Shown piece after piece: positions 23,155 through 33,627 of a stretch of DNA of 64,000 nucleotides; the stretch's first letter is position 1, and each line of letters begins with the position of its first letter. The stretch is from Sphaerosporella brunnea (taxonomy: Eukaryota; Ascomycota; Pezizomycetes; Pezizales; Pyronemataceae). Under the pieces are notes generated by a model. The model did no database searches, was not told where the DNA came from, and saw only the letters and a program-made list of their open reading frames with translations. The stretch is taken from NCBI GenBank assembly GCA_008704415.1, contig VXIS01000136.1, positions 52,321 to 116,320 on the forward strand. Direction: 5' to 3'. The position numbers and the translations under genes are program-made.

Positions 23155-24719
23155 ATGGCTGGCGTTGGATTGTTCCTTTTCTGGTTCTTTGGGAGTTCCA
23201 TTTTGATACGGTGTTGAAAAACGATCAGGAACCAACCTTGTAATTTCATCGGGTTTCCTCCGTTTTCGGTTTCCGGGTTTCCTTTTGCTTTTTGTATCTC
23301 TCTTGCGTACGGCTGGGCTTCGCTCTTCCTTCACATGTTGTTTCCTACGATTTTTTCTGTTCTGATAACTAGAGAGCATTGGTAGACCTGGAACGGGGGA
23401 TGCACTATCATGCAGTCACCTTGTACTTAGATCATGGGGTTTGGCTTTGGCTTGCTTCTGGGCGAAATGATTTCCTTGGAGGGGGATTTGCAAAGGGCTG
23501 GGTATGTGTTTCTGGGCATATAGAAGCAATATTCAAAGTTACCAACGTTTCTTCGGCTGTCTGTCCAGACGAGACAACTACCCGAGACTCGGGAGTTGCG
23601 GGTGATGTTGCTGTGGCGGATGGTCTGTGCATCGCCAAGACGTGTCAGCAACGAGTTAGACATCTACAGTACTCTATCATCGCCGGCGCAGCGATTGGGC
23701 ACGGGGCGGTTGAGGGCTTGCAATCCCGTTGTCCGCTGGGACAATTTTTGGACCGGGTAATTTTGTGGCAGACGCGCGAGACGCGAAGTCGCAACCGTAG
23801 AGATTCGGTACTAAGACAATGTGGCGCTCTGTGGAGAAGTCACTCAGCCTCGTGGCAAAGTCACTTAGCCACATTGCCTTAGTACCGAATCTCTACGGTA
23901 CGCCCGACACCCAACAATTTTCCTCTCAAGATCAATTTCAAGGTGATGGAAAGGGCCAAAACAAACCTTTTTGCACAACACTGCTTCGCAAAAAGTGCAT
24001 TGCTTGGTTGATGAGCGGGGCTATTGGGCCACTGGCAAGTTGGAGCTAGGAAAGTGAGCGAAGAATCTCATTTTCTCGTGTGGCTTAGTGACGCGAGGGT
24101 CCCCAAGCAACTGCCCTGAGCAGATAGTCAGAAGTCATGTGATTATATTCGAGTGATTTTTGGTGAGCAGCCTCCGGAGGAGGACCTCGATCCCCACACC
24201 GATTACTAATGTTGAGTGACGTCATTGTCATCCCTGGGCTAGTGTGCACGCCGCGACAACGCCGTCGTGCGGTACCAAAACCACCAAAAGAAACTTATCA
24301 CCAAGAGATCCTATAGTGCAGGAACTTATTCACCTAGTTGCCGCACGGTTGCGGTGGGTGGAGATGGACGACCATAATAAACGCAGTTATCCCCGCGTGC
24401 GAACTCTGAGCAGACACCACGTTTCTCGACCAAACAAGGTACGCTCTATAATTCTACGTGGTGCAGCCCCACCGGTTTAACACCAGTGTACCCTGGTTAT
24501 GGGGTCGCAGCGACGGATTGTGAAAAGCTTGGACCAACTGAATGGCACGGCCCCGCAGCCATGGCCAACTGCCAACGCTACCACCTGCCAATATCTTGAG
24601 GGGGAACTCGGTCCGAGCACTGAGGTTCTTTCGTCCTGACTTTGATCCATAATGCCGGCTGCTCCCAACTTCGTATACCTCTGGTACAACAACCCTCTAG
24701 CAGCAGCAACTTGAACACA
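23155..24719. other. Non-genic stretch with a small foldback
   Basis: Mostly featureless sequence after TRR1, with one foldback at 23794-23899 listed separately. The open frame at 23379-23882 overlaps that foldback and has no protein signature. Confidence 0.45.
23794..23899. repeat. 106-bp foldback element
   Basis: The first 32 bp (beginning ACCGTAGAGATTCGGTAC) match the last 32 bp in reverse complement with one mismatch. The centre has two direct copies of AAGTCACT[C/T]AGCC. The flanks are AA on the left and TA on the right of CCGTAG..CTACGG, so a decayed TA duplication is possible. Confidence 0.7.
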
Positions 24720-25245
24720 ATGGGTAGGCCGAACAAAAGAAAGGTACAATCACGACAAGCGGGCGCCATCAGCGCATCTCGGACTCGGAAACGCAGTTGT
24801 ATCGGCGGCGGTGAATCTCTCAGCGGCGGTGAATCTCTCGGCGCAGCCTGTCTTTAAAGGTCAGCGCAGTCCGATTGAGGAGATTGTCGAGGATGCGGGA
24901 CACCTAATGTTCTATCCTAAGTTCCACTTAACTGGATCGAATATTGCTGGGGCGCATGCAAGAACTATACCCGGAAGCACTGCAACTACACTCTGCCCGG
25001 TATTTAACCCTTCCTCAGTAAGGGGGTGCAAGAGTAGCTAACAGCCATCAGGTCTTGTGGAGGCAGTCCCTGAACCTTTGGAGTCTGTGAAGCTATCGCT
25101 CATTTTCAAGTACTGGCGACGAACTCAGCGTATTATCCAGGCATATAGGGAAGGCGCCACCTTTGGAGACCAGGAGTACAGAGCGCGGGTCTATACCGGT
25201 CACCGGCGGGTCTCACAGCGAGAGCCAGGCGCAGATGGGCAATAA
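24720..25245 (+). pseudogene. Internally deleted DDE transposase gene
   Basis: The ATG at 24720 starts MGRPNKRKVQSRQAGA, a basic N-terminus common in fungal DDE transposases. After about 90 bp the sequence jumps to the C-terminal catalytic block: IEDAGHLMFYPKFH-like residues, then LNWIEYCWGACKNYTRK in the next frame (from 24927). The catalytic E of the WIE motif therefore survives but is shifted by a small deletion. An apparent intron (GTATTT.. to ..CATCAG, about 24999-25051) would join TLPG to LVEAVPEPLESVKLS. The tail has AYREGATFGDQEYRARVY. The middle of the protein is gone. The junction at about 24805-24840 carries a direct repeat CGGCGGTGAATCTCT. Confidence 0.65.
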
Positions 25246-25600
25246 ATTGATTATTGGGGTCACGGCCCCAGGGTTCGCTCTAAACTTTGGTCCCCACCAC
25301 TTCGTACCCTTTGACCACCATCTACACCGTGTCCGCTGCTTACTTTCCAACGAAAACATCCGTGCGAAAACTAGGTCTATATCTGCCTGCACCATAGCTG
25401 GAAGCTTCTGGGAGCAGAGAGCCAGGATTAACCAATACTGCTATGAAGCAACTAGCGCCAAACCCACTGAGAAAAGGAGGAAAAAATGTGCCAGCCAGAG
25501 CCATGATTCACGGGTACCCCCTCCATCTCTGGCCCCGCCAAACCTTGTCCTTTCTATACCTACCTCTGTGTCTTTCCGACCGCAGTGCCGCTTGATTTGA

Positions 25601-25676
25601 CTACTAGAGGATTTTTCAAGTATCCGGACCTAACCCAGGCCATCATCCGGATACTTAAAAAATAGTCGAGTAGTAG
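25601..25676. repeat. Imperfect hairpin repeat
   Basis: CTACTAGAGGATTTTT..AAGTATCCGGA pairs with TCCGGATACTT..AGTAGTAG across a 17-nt loop. The inner 10 bp of the stem are perfect. It may be an end of a decayed element. Confidence 0.5.
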
Positions 25677-26333
25677 AGTAGCCTCTGGTTGCTAAAACCC
25701 GGGGTCCTAATCCCTCTCCATCGCAGAACCACTTGCATCCTCCACCTGTCGCACCAGGGGTTCTACCATGCATTCCACTTCCATATCTTTCGCCTCGCTG
25801 GTATTCCCATCGCGTATGACCTGCTACGCGCCCTGTCCAGCAATCGGTCTCTATTTCACCTAGACTTTACGCTTCTTGTGGAGAGGGGGGGGGAGACTCG
25901 AGCCTCTTGGAGAACTTTCAGGTTTTGCATTGACCTAGCAGCTCTTTTGGGAGAGCGGACGCCTCCTCTTGTGCTCCAAGCGGTGGCTCTAAGGATTGAC
26001 CCTCAGACACACCTCTCAACAGCTGCCAGTGTGCAAATTAGGAGCTCAGTAAGTAGCTACAAACAATACCTCACTGCACCTTATCCCAAGTGTGCACTTT
26101 ACGCTTGAGCAAAGGTTCTAGCTGTAACTCCTGCCAATATCAAAATGGCTTGGGCGGCTTGGATGGCTGGCCGGCAGCGAGTCCTCACCCCCAGCTTTCG
26201 CTGCTGTTTCGCAACTCCACCAATGGCACCCTGGGAAGGCCAATGACTGCTTGAAGACATCTATGGCGATGGAGCATCGGATTTCATCTAAGGAGCTAAG
26301 TACCATAGAAGAAGTTCAAAAGATAATTGGCTG
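25677..26333. other. Non-genic stretch
   Basis: One open frame (25689-26108, plus) has no start context or family features that I recognise. It is probably decayed repeat sequence. Confidence 0.35.
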
Positions 26334-26800
26334 TTGCAGTTCAGAGGGTCAATTTCCCGAAACACAGCTAGGTACATCAAATCTAGAAAGGAGTGGAAGC
26401 AAGAATGGGAAGCCCGTGTAGACAAGGGGAAGGACTATTCTGGCGCATTCAAGGCCCGCCCCGACGAGTACCTACGAACCAACGGCCGCAAGCTAGTAGC
26501 TAGAGTAACCCAGTTACGAACCTCCCACGGCTATCTCAGACAGAGAATATCTGAGCCATATACCGTCCAGCTGAATCGACAACCCGAGATGCACTTGCAC
26601 CACCGGCAATCCACAGACAGTACGCCATCTCCTCATGGCCTGCCCCCTATATGTAGGACAACGACGAATGATGGTAGCCATGTACAGCCAATACGACCGC
26701 AAAGTCAGACTGCGAGGCCTTCTAACGACAAGCGAGGCTTCGAAGCCCTGGCATTGTTCTTACGACAACCCAAGAAAGCAACGAGGAAGTGAAAGAGATG
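26334..26800 (+). pseudogene. Decayed LINE ORF2 fragment
   Basis: The frame reads RKEWKQEWEARVDKGKDY, then KLVARVTQLRTSHGYLRQRI, typical of the segment after RNase H in fungal LINEs (a VTQLRTxHxxL block). Near 26580 the coding sense moves to another frame, giving LMACPLYVGQRRMMVAMYSQ, the usual 'xxCPLY..R' zinc-knuckle end. So at least one frameshift is present, and no 3' tail matching the other two LINE copies is seen. It is therefore a different, older copy. Confidence 0.6.
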
Positions 26801-27252
26801 AGACTTTACAGAGAGTTGGATGGGGGGAGGTGAACGAGAGGATGGAGGAACATGAGGAGGGAGAAGAAGCTGCATGGGAAGAGTGGAGGATAAGATACAC
26901 TCCAATTGCTTGGAGAGCCTGTGCATGCGCTAGGACACCGATGGATGGCTTCACATACTTACTTATGAATCACACCAAGACGAGGCACGGAGGTTAGGGC
27001 AGGTTCCCCGGAGTGTTTGGACGTATTTCCTTTGTTGAGTATACCTAGACCTGGAGTACTAGAAACACGTTTTATCGAAGCGGTGTCAAAAACCCTGACC
27101 CTTAGTTAGAGCAGTCTCTGCGCGGGTCTTTTCTTCACATGAGCGTGAGGCTCAAAATCTTTAGTGCAAGACAAACTTTAATTTTCTGCGACAGCTTCCA
27201 ACCGGCTCCTCGTCCTCCGCCCCCGCCGATATCCTTCTCGTTCGACACCGCC

Positions 27253-29097
27253 ATGCTGAAATGCCGCAATTGCGTGCCCATTCACTTAAAGACACTACTG
27301 TCTATACACACTCCGCCACCGACCCGCTTGCTCTCACTCTCTGCCGTCGCTGCCGCACGGAGCTCTGAACAGGGAAAAGCACCAGGTCGCGAGCCCAGTC
27401 AGTCGGGGCCTCGGAGCAGCATCGCTCGAGGTGCCCCAGGATCTCCGATACACCGCCCAGAAATCGACAGCGTGAAGGTCTCGACTCCGCTCGGGGGGGG
27501 ATACATTTTACAGACCCGGGATCCGCTGAGGGTTTTAGCGGAAGTCAATGTTTTGCTCGAGGAGGGCAATTTCGATAAAGCGCACGCACTGGTCCTGAAG
27601 TTGACAGGGAAGATCGAGACTATACACTCGTGGAATGCCTTGATCAAGGACATGTTTGGCCGGAAAAAGGTCCTGGCCGCCCTTAAACTCTACAACGACA
27701 TGAAAAAGCGGAAAGTCAAGCCGGACCCGTACACCTACAGCCATTTGTTTGCCGGCCTCGCTGCGCAACCCGTCATACAACCTAGCTTTCTCCAGGCCGC
27801 CGATAAAATCCTTGATCATGCGAAAAATAACAGCTCAAACCAGGAGGCGTCATTATACCACGTAAATGCATACCTCACTCTGTGCATGAAAGCCGGCGAC
27901 ATAGAACGCGCCTGGAAACTTCTATCAGAGTTGCCCCAAAGCGGCCGCAACGCACCCGATGCCGCTACCTTCACCATCTTCTTGCGAGCCTTGAAAGGAC
28001 TCGGCGAGGAAGCACTCGGCGATGGCAAGCGTGTCTGGTCCGGTATTTTGAGCCGCTGGAGGAAAGGGGATCTAGAACTGGATGAATACCTGTTAAACGC
28101 TTACCTAGAGCTTCTTCTCCACGGCGACACCCAGGCATCCTTGCAGGAGGTCTTCCAGGTTGCCCGCCAAACTGCCGATATTCCATACCCCGACGATATC
28201 CCTTCCCCGGGCCCAAAAGATCCCAATTTCTCACGCTCCGTCCGGCCGGACGATTTCACGTTGGGTATCATTCTCAGGGCGGCCGAAAAGTTGAAGAACT
28301 TCAAACTCGCTGAGATCACTTGGAATACCTTAACCGAGCGATACGGCATCCGCCCCTCGCCGATCGCAAAACATCTCTATCTCCGCTGCGCTTCCATCGC
28401 CCATGACGGCGCGTCCGCTGTTAAAGTGCTGGCCAATGAGGGGCCCGCTTCGGAATGGGACTATGTGGTTGGCCTCAATGCTTGCGTAACATCCGGCGGC
28501 AAGCAGGAATCCTACAACAAAGCCGAAGCGATTCTCAACCAAGCCGACAAAACCTACAAAGCGGGCATCATGGTGGTGCGGACTTTTTTACTCGTTGCGA
28601 TGACAACAAAGGATGGTGGAATCATCAAGCGTGCGCTTCGTCGCATTGAGAAATACCTGCGACCGTCGAATCTTGCGCTTTGGGAGGAGACTGTGCTCGA
28701 TCTGCCACGAGACGCGCAGGAAGTCACCAGGAAATTCATTTTCACGTTGAAAAAGGCAATCTTTTGGGATACGGTAATCTGGGGCCGCTTCGAGGAAGAG
28801 AGGTATCTTCAGAAGTTCCGCGAAACTAAGACGGCTATGAAGGCGTGGAAGACTGTGCATGTGGAGTTGTCGGCGGAGCTCGATGAGGGCGTGGAGGCGA
28901 GACGTAGAGCTGCTGCAGAAAATGATGCGCAACGTGTGGATGCGAGACGTAAAGCTGCTGCAGTGGCGAGACGTGAAGCTGCTGCAGAAAAGGCTGCGCA
29001 ACCTGTGTCGAGGGAGAATGATAGGTTGTACCAAGCTATGGACGGTCTAAGGAGGCATACACCGGCGCAGAGAAGGACATTCATCAACAGCTTGTAG
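27253..29097 (+). CDS. Mitochondrial pentatricopeptide-repeat (PPR) protein
   Basis: Intronless gene of about 615 codons. The chosen ATG (27253) gives a basic, Ser/Leu-rich N-terminus (MLKCRNCVPIHLKTLLSIHT) that looks like a mitochondrial presequence; the frame stays open upstream to 27139 but that part is low-complexity. PPR-like helices are visible in HSWNALIKDMFGRKKVLAAL, then LYNDMKKRKVKPDPYTYSHL, AYLTLCMKAGDIERAWKLL and PDAATFTIFLRALKGLG. PPR proteins bind organellar RNA and act in its processing or translation. The C-terminus (about nt 28890-29000) has tandem repeats of an R-x-A-A-A motif, charged and probably helical. I cannot say which fungal PPR protein (for example Dmr1/Ccm1 type) it is. 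Confidence 0.85.
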   Translation: MLKCRNCVPIHLKTLLSIHTPPPTRLLSLSAVAAARSSEQGKAPGREPSQSGPRSSIARGAPGSPIHRPEIDSVKVSTPLGGGYILQTRDPLRVLAEVNVLLEEGNFDKAHALVLKLTGKIETIHSWNALIKDMFGRKKVLAALKLYNDMKKRKVKPDPYTYSHLFAGLAAQPVIQPSFLQAADKILDHAKNNSSNQEASLYHVNAYLTLCMKAGDIERAWKLLSELPQSGRNAPDAATFTIFLRALKGLGEEALGDGKRVWSGILSRWRKGDLELDEYLLNAYLELLLHGDTQASLQEVFQVARQTADIPYPDDIPSPGPKDPNFSRSVRPDDFTLGIILRAAEKLKNFKLAEITWNTLTERYGIRPSPIAKHLYLRCASIAHDGASAVKVLANEGPASEWDYVVGLNACVTSGGKQESYNKAEAILNQADKTYKAGIMVVRTFLLVAMTTKDGGIIKRALRRIEKYLRPSNLALWEETVLDLPRDAQEVTRKFIFTLKKAIFWDTVIWGRFEEERYLQKFRETKTAMKAWKTVHVELSAELDEGVEARRRAAAENDAQRVDARRKAAAVARREAAAEKAAQPVSRENDRLYQAMDGLRRHTPAQRRTFINSL

Positions 29098-29560
29098 AAA
29101 GGGTGGGAGATGCGTTTGTATGATTATTCTAGATATGGCCAGGCGTTGGGATGCTGTGCTTTTGTGTATAATACAATCGGAAGTCGGTACTCGTACTTTC
29201 AATTGGAGATGAAGTCATTGGAGATCAGCTCGGTTTTGAACGATGGAGTACCTACTTTCTGTGGCCAATCAGTTGTGCACAACAGCTCCGCTGTGCCCAA
29301 TCGCTGCGCTGGCGACGCTACCTATCGGTGTTCGGACAAAACTGAGCCAGTTTTTGGTTAATCGGCCCCATAATTCGGTCCTGTCTGTAAATTTTTCATT
29401 TATACACGATCGCGACGTTGAAAGTTTACACTGTCAAGGGACAAGCTTTACAATGACCAAGAGGCACCACTGGAAAAATTAAATTTGCAATGATCATCAA
29501 ACTACGTTTTCCCTCAACATGAACCTTGCCAGTGAACTCGACCACCACCATCGCCACAAT

Positions 29561-30278
29561 CTATTCATCTATCCTGCCAACGTCCGACATGAGTTCAATT
29601 ATGGGTTGTAGATTGGGCTGCAACACCCATCCAGCACCCTGTGCGCCGCTCGAAAAAATTAGGGCTTCGGGAGGCCGCCTAAGGTTTTCGGGCGAGTTTT
29701 GGGCTTCCGACAGGGCTGAAGGCACAAAGCTGGATAGAATTTCGAGACACAAATCCAATAGTTTTCGCTGGCCGTGAGACTGAAACCGGGGGTTGAGACA
29801 ACCCTAAAGAGAACTCAGTTTACCGGGTAGCCATTGAGGAATCGTACTTACCATTTATGTAATGGAGAGGGAAATATGTAAGCCCTAAGTTCCTCGTTGC
29901 CTTTGTCGAATACTGCTTCATGCACCCAGCCTTAACGTAGCATGTATCTACTAGTAGCGCTTTGTTCCTTGGTTCAGAAGGGAGAGACCCGCCAGGGGCT
30001 CGCAGCAATTCTTTCAACGCTGATGAAAGTGTGACATCTTGATAGATTTGGTTTGCCCGGAGTCCGCGACCGAACGGAGACAGTCGAAGCATGCGATAAA
30101 ATTCATCGCCAGACATGTGTTCTATCCTGCCGAGAAAACATCCTGGCGACCAACTGGCTGGCCGGCCGAGCAAACGACTAAAACACCACACAACCACGTA
30201 CCTGATGGCTCGAAATGTTGAATCTACCGTAGGTACTCCCGAAGGTGTTTCCAAATTTTTAGAAAAATCGGAGGCCAT
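29561..30278 (-). CDS. Hypothetical spliced gene, unrecognised
   Basis: A possible gene built from the frame starting MASDFSKNLETPSGVPTVDS (30278), a putative intron at the GTACGTGG donor near 30205, then RIEHMSGDEFYRMLRLSPFG and ALKELLRAPGGSLPSEPRN. A further exon may be RKLLDLCLEILSSFVPSALS, ending at 29561. The residues look coding-like (balanced, few repeats), and the splice signals GTACGT and GTAAGT are good. I do not recognise the family, and exon joins are uncertain. It could instead be decayed sequence. Confidence 0.3.
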
Positions 30279-30704
30279 TAATAACCCGTATGGGCGTCAT
30301 CACCACATCTCGAAGTTGTGGACAACAGCCCCAAAATTTCGCAAAGGTGACCTTCCATGATGAAACTTTTTGTTCTGGGGTTTGTACGATTTTCTATTAC
30401 AGGGAGTTGGAGTTATTGTTGAATATCAATGTTTGTACATAATGGTTACATATATAATATAGCCGGGAAGTAATTGTTTTACTCGAGAACCATCATCCAC
30501 CCTTATTCGGGCAAAATATTTTTCGTCTAAGAGTATTATGAGTGTACCACTCTTACAGAACCATTTCCCAAAACCTCCTGCTAAGGTAGGTACTTAAGCG
30601 TATATATACTTGTAGGCTTCCGAGCAGCGAAATCGGAACTGCACAGCCTTTTCGTCGGCGAAATGCCGAGTTCATCGTTGCTTCGGGTCGCTTTATAGAT
30701 CTCC

Positions 30705-30743
30705 GCGCGGGATCTACGCGCGGGATCTACGCGCGGGATCTAC
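30705..30743. repeat. 13-bp tandem repeat, three perfect copies
   Basis: Unit GCGCGGGATCTAC repeated exactly three times. A partial fourth copy (GCGGACC) diverges after 30743. Confidence 0.9.
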
Positions 30744-31054
30744 GCGGACCCGCGCATGTCACATGAAAGCTTCAGATATGGGATTATGTAAGCGATAAGC
30801 AAATGGGAAAGCCACGGCCGCCAGAGAGCTACCTAGGTACATGTAAGGTAAGTATGTAGCCACTTCGAGAAGTCGACCCTCCTGCGCCAGCGGGTAACCT
30901 GGAAGGAATGGACACCGTGTGTCCAAAAAGCTCAAGATTTCAGTCTTCCTATTGGTATGCCGGCGGCGGGTTTCTCCGCAACCAACTGAGTCCGCCTACG
31001 TAAACAAAATTTACGCAATCGTTTGTTAAGCTGTAAAGTCCCTGACAAGTGGCT

Positions 31055-31175
31055 GATGAGATACATAAGATAAGAGATATTCCTAAAGCGGTAAGGTTTG
31101 TATTTCGAGTGATGACCAGTGAGCAGCCAGCGCACGACCTTACCTCTTTAGGCAGATCTCTTATCTTATCTCATC
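31055..31175. repeat. 121-bp foldback element with GATA-type sites
   Basis: The arms begin GATGAGATA and share AGATAAGAGAT, CCTAAAG and GGTAAGG in opposite orientation, with a 4-bp gap and a few mismatches. AGATAAG, the binding core of fungal GATA factors, is thus present once in each arm in inverted orientation. Confidence 0.65.
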
Positions 31176-31220
31176 ATCCACTATCTACTATCAAGTGGTC
31201 ACTTTATCACGTGATTGACC

Positions 31221-31249
31221 GCGGCGGTCTTACCTACAAAGACCGCCGC
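31221..31249. repeat. Perfect 11-bp stem hairpin
   Basis: GCGGCGGTCTT and AAGACCGCCGC are separated by a 7-nt loop. It lies about 130 bp upstream of the F-box/ankyrin-like gene. Function unknown. Confidence 0.7.
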
Positions 31250-31377
31250 ACCATTACTACTGCTCCTGAATCAAATCAGCATGAACCCACGGCGTGCCTG
31301 GATAAAGGCCCGGGGCCGAACCCCACCGCGGGGATCTATCACTACCATAAACAATCTACGAGCCAACGACGAGATCA

Positions 31378-32517
31378 ATGTTCCACCAACGACAAGCGGT
31401 GGTCAATTGTAATCCATGCCGTAGGGTAGACGATCAGACTCAACTGATAGCCATTAGCTTCCTCTCCCTCTGCGATGAGATACACATGGAGATTGCCGAT
31501 TACCTTGCAGACGAAGACGCCGTCAACGTTACGCTAGGCTGTCCGTGGGTCTCGGATCCTTATGTGCGATTGCTTCGGCTGCGCGATATGAAGGGCGGTC
31601 CAGAACGACTCAAGAGTCTTCTCCGGTTCGCGTACGATGCGATCCCGCTATCGCAATTCAGAGGTCTAGTTTCCATGCTCCCAGCATCAGCGATCTCGCC
31701 TCCCTGCGTGGAAGGCAAGCTGCTTTACTTCCCCTTTGGCGACAATACGCGGTTACTATCATTCAATGGGTACCAAGTTATCCAGACCCAGCGTTTAGCT
31801 GGCAAACATGCGTTCGGCGGAAACGGCGCTCTCAACATGGCGGTGGCGAGGGACGATCTCGAGGCTTTGAGAATTCTGTTGCAGCGGTGGGATTGGAGCG
31901 GCGACAGCGCCGCGACTCCGCTCAAGTGGGCTGCTCTTTACGACCGTGTCGATGCGCTCCGGCTTTTGCTGCATGACATGGCACAAAAGCTAACTGTTGA
32001 GGAGTGCGCCAGCTTGATTCTGAATACTGGTCCCCGCGACGCGTACTCTCCGCTCGACTGCGCGTTGTGGGGCACCGCGGGTAGCACAGTGGCCGAATCC
32101 GCAGAGCAGTCATTACAACAGCTGCTGGCCGCCGTCGCCTGGTGCCAGGACGAACGTATGGTGACTGCGAAACAGCGTGCACTGAGCACCCTCTTCACAG
32201 TTGTCAAGGAGCCTGAATGTTGGAAGTGGGTGGACTTGGAGCAAAAGTTGCCGCGAATCCTGGACGCGTTGAGCCCTTTGCCGATGGGTGACGGCCAGCT
32301 CATACAGATATTGATGTTTCTTGACCTGACAAAAAGCGGTTCTGATGAGCGCAAGCGGCTGCAATGCTTTGCGTGCGCGTGGATGGAGCGTGTACCCCCT
32401 GATGAATTACACCGGCGCTGGGCACAGCGAGCCGCCCGGCCGGAGATTATGAAGCTGGTGGACAGGTTTTACATCGACACGAGAGGTGGTAGTTTCAAAA
32501 CGATATTTGGTCGTTAA
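31378..32517 (+). CDS. F-box-like protein with degenerate ankyrin repeats, unrecognised
   Basis: Uninterrupted frame of up to 379 codons. After a start of doubtful position, FLSLCDEIHMEIADYLADED resembles an F-box (L..EI...I..YL...D). GALNMAVARDDLEALRILLQ and ATPLKWAALYDRVDALRLLL look like two ankyrin repeats, and YSPLDCALWG may be a third. Such pairs act as substrate adaptors of SCF ubiquitin ligases, but that role here is inference. The C-terminal half is helical and matches nothing I know. The true start may lie at an internal ATG (for example at MEIADYL) or behind an intron. The gene sits between repeat-bearing stretches. Confidence 0.6.
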   Translation: MFHQRQAVVNCNPCRRVDDQTQLIAISFLSLCDEIHMEIADYLADEDAVNVTLGCPWVSDPYVRLLRLRDMKGGPERLKSLLRFAYDAIPLSQFRGLVSMLPASAISPPCVEGKLLYFPFGDNTRLLSFNGYQVIQTQRLAGKHAFGGNGALNMAVARDDLEALRILLQRWDWSGDSAATPLKWAALYDRVDALRLLLHDMAQKLTVEECASLILNTGPRDAYSPLDCALWGTAGSTVAESAEQSLQQLLAAVAWCQDERMVTAKQRALSTLFTVVKEPECWKWVDLEQKLPRILDALSPLPMGDGQLIQILMFLDLTKSGSDERKRLQCFACAWMERVPPDELHRRWAQRAARPEIMKLVDRFYIDTRGGSFKTIFGR

Positions 32518-33627
32518 GGGTCGGCGGTACTGTGGACCCAGTCAAGTCTCAAGTTCAATGTAACAGAATGTTCTATATATTGTGCTTACAACGTTGTCCT
32601 GCTTCTGCCTGATCTCTATGTAACCTTCTGGTGACCGCTCCGTCCCGTGCCGTTGCCGTCAGTTCGCTCACCTCGCTCGCATTGCCCGCCCGTCCTAGAT
32701 CGATGTCCCGACGGTGCCGTAGAGATCAGGATGCCAATGAGGATGCAATACGATCTCCAAAGCATCATGCGCGGGTTCAACAGCAACAGCTTCAGCAACC
32801 CTGATTGATCGTATCAGTGATGCGTGCATTGACTGATTGATATCATGTCCACGCCGATGGTCACGCAGCGAACTTGCACGATCGGAATTCCTTGTGTCTA
32901 CTAGTCGAATGTGGTTCAGATTGTGCTCCCGAGCGCCCAAGTTAGTATCCGGTCGCAGACTCGCAGATGAGCAACTCTACCTCTCAGTTCCTCACACTTC
33001 TTTTTTTTTTAATATCTCCAATCTATTCATCCTTTTGGTCAGTGTGTTGAAATCCGCTACGTGAAGCAGAAGTGCCTCTGAGACCCAATTTTTGCAAAAT
33101 GGTCACAACCAGCTTGTGGTCCAGTTTGCCCTCGAACAACGCGATCACAAGCGACCTGAGCTGCTGTTCCTGCAGATAATTGGGTTTGATTCCATTGGCT
33201 TGTGGGTGCTGCAACTGCTCGAGGAGATTTGGTAATGTAGAGCCGTGGTGACACGTTTGAGACGAATGGTGACAGTCCTCGGACAACGGAATGGCTGCTG
33301 CTACACCAATATGTTTCGTGTTGCTGCGAGGTGTGGTGCTGCTGATAGCTGTGGACGGTGATGCACACGACCACAATCGAGTTTTGCCGAGCAGTGTCGA
33401 GCCTCATGGAGAAATGGCGAGGAGTGCCGGTGACCGGTATGTACCATTGTTTCACTCGCCGCATGTTCAGCTGAGTCAGCTCACAATGGCCGAGTAATCG
33501 GGATAGAAAATCAGGTCGAAATCCCCTTTTCTGGAGCTAGTCTCATCCGTCTCTCTTGCTCTGCTCTGCTCAACCACCATCCACAAGTAGCAATCACCCA
33601 CCACTCACAACGACGACACACACAGCC
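32518..33627. other. Intergenic stretch before the PWI gene
   Basis: It contains a T-run near 33000-33010. A minus-strand frame (33023-33376) includes a Leu-rich coding-like segment (LRSLVIALFEGKLDHKLVV), but I could not extend it into a gene. Confidence 0.4.

Larger units (their letters stand above)
30279..31377. other. Non-genic stretch with tandem and inverted repeats
   Basis: It holds three separately listed structures (a 13-bp tandem array, a 121-bp foldback and an 11-bp-stem hairpin) and AT-rich sequence around 30400-30480. No gene was seen. Confidence 0.45.

Noticed and set aside
23379..23882. 167-codon plus-strand frame after TRR1
   Set aside because: It overlaps a foldback repeat, has no family features and looks like chance.
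30705..30743. CRISPR-like repeat array
   Set aside because: The three 13-bp units are directly adjacent with no spacers, and the genome is eukaryotic.
33023..33464. Minus-strand frames upstream of the PWI gene
   Set aside because: One Leu-rich segment looks coding, but the two frames overlap and no exon structure or family could be established.
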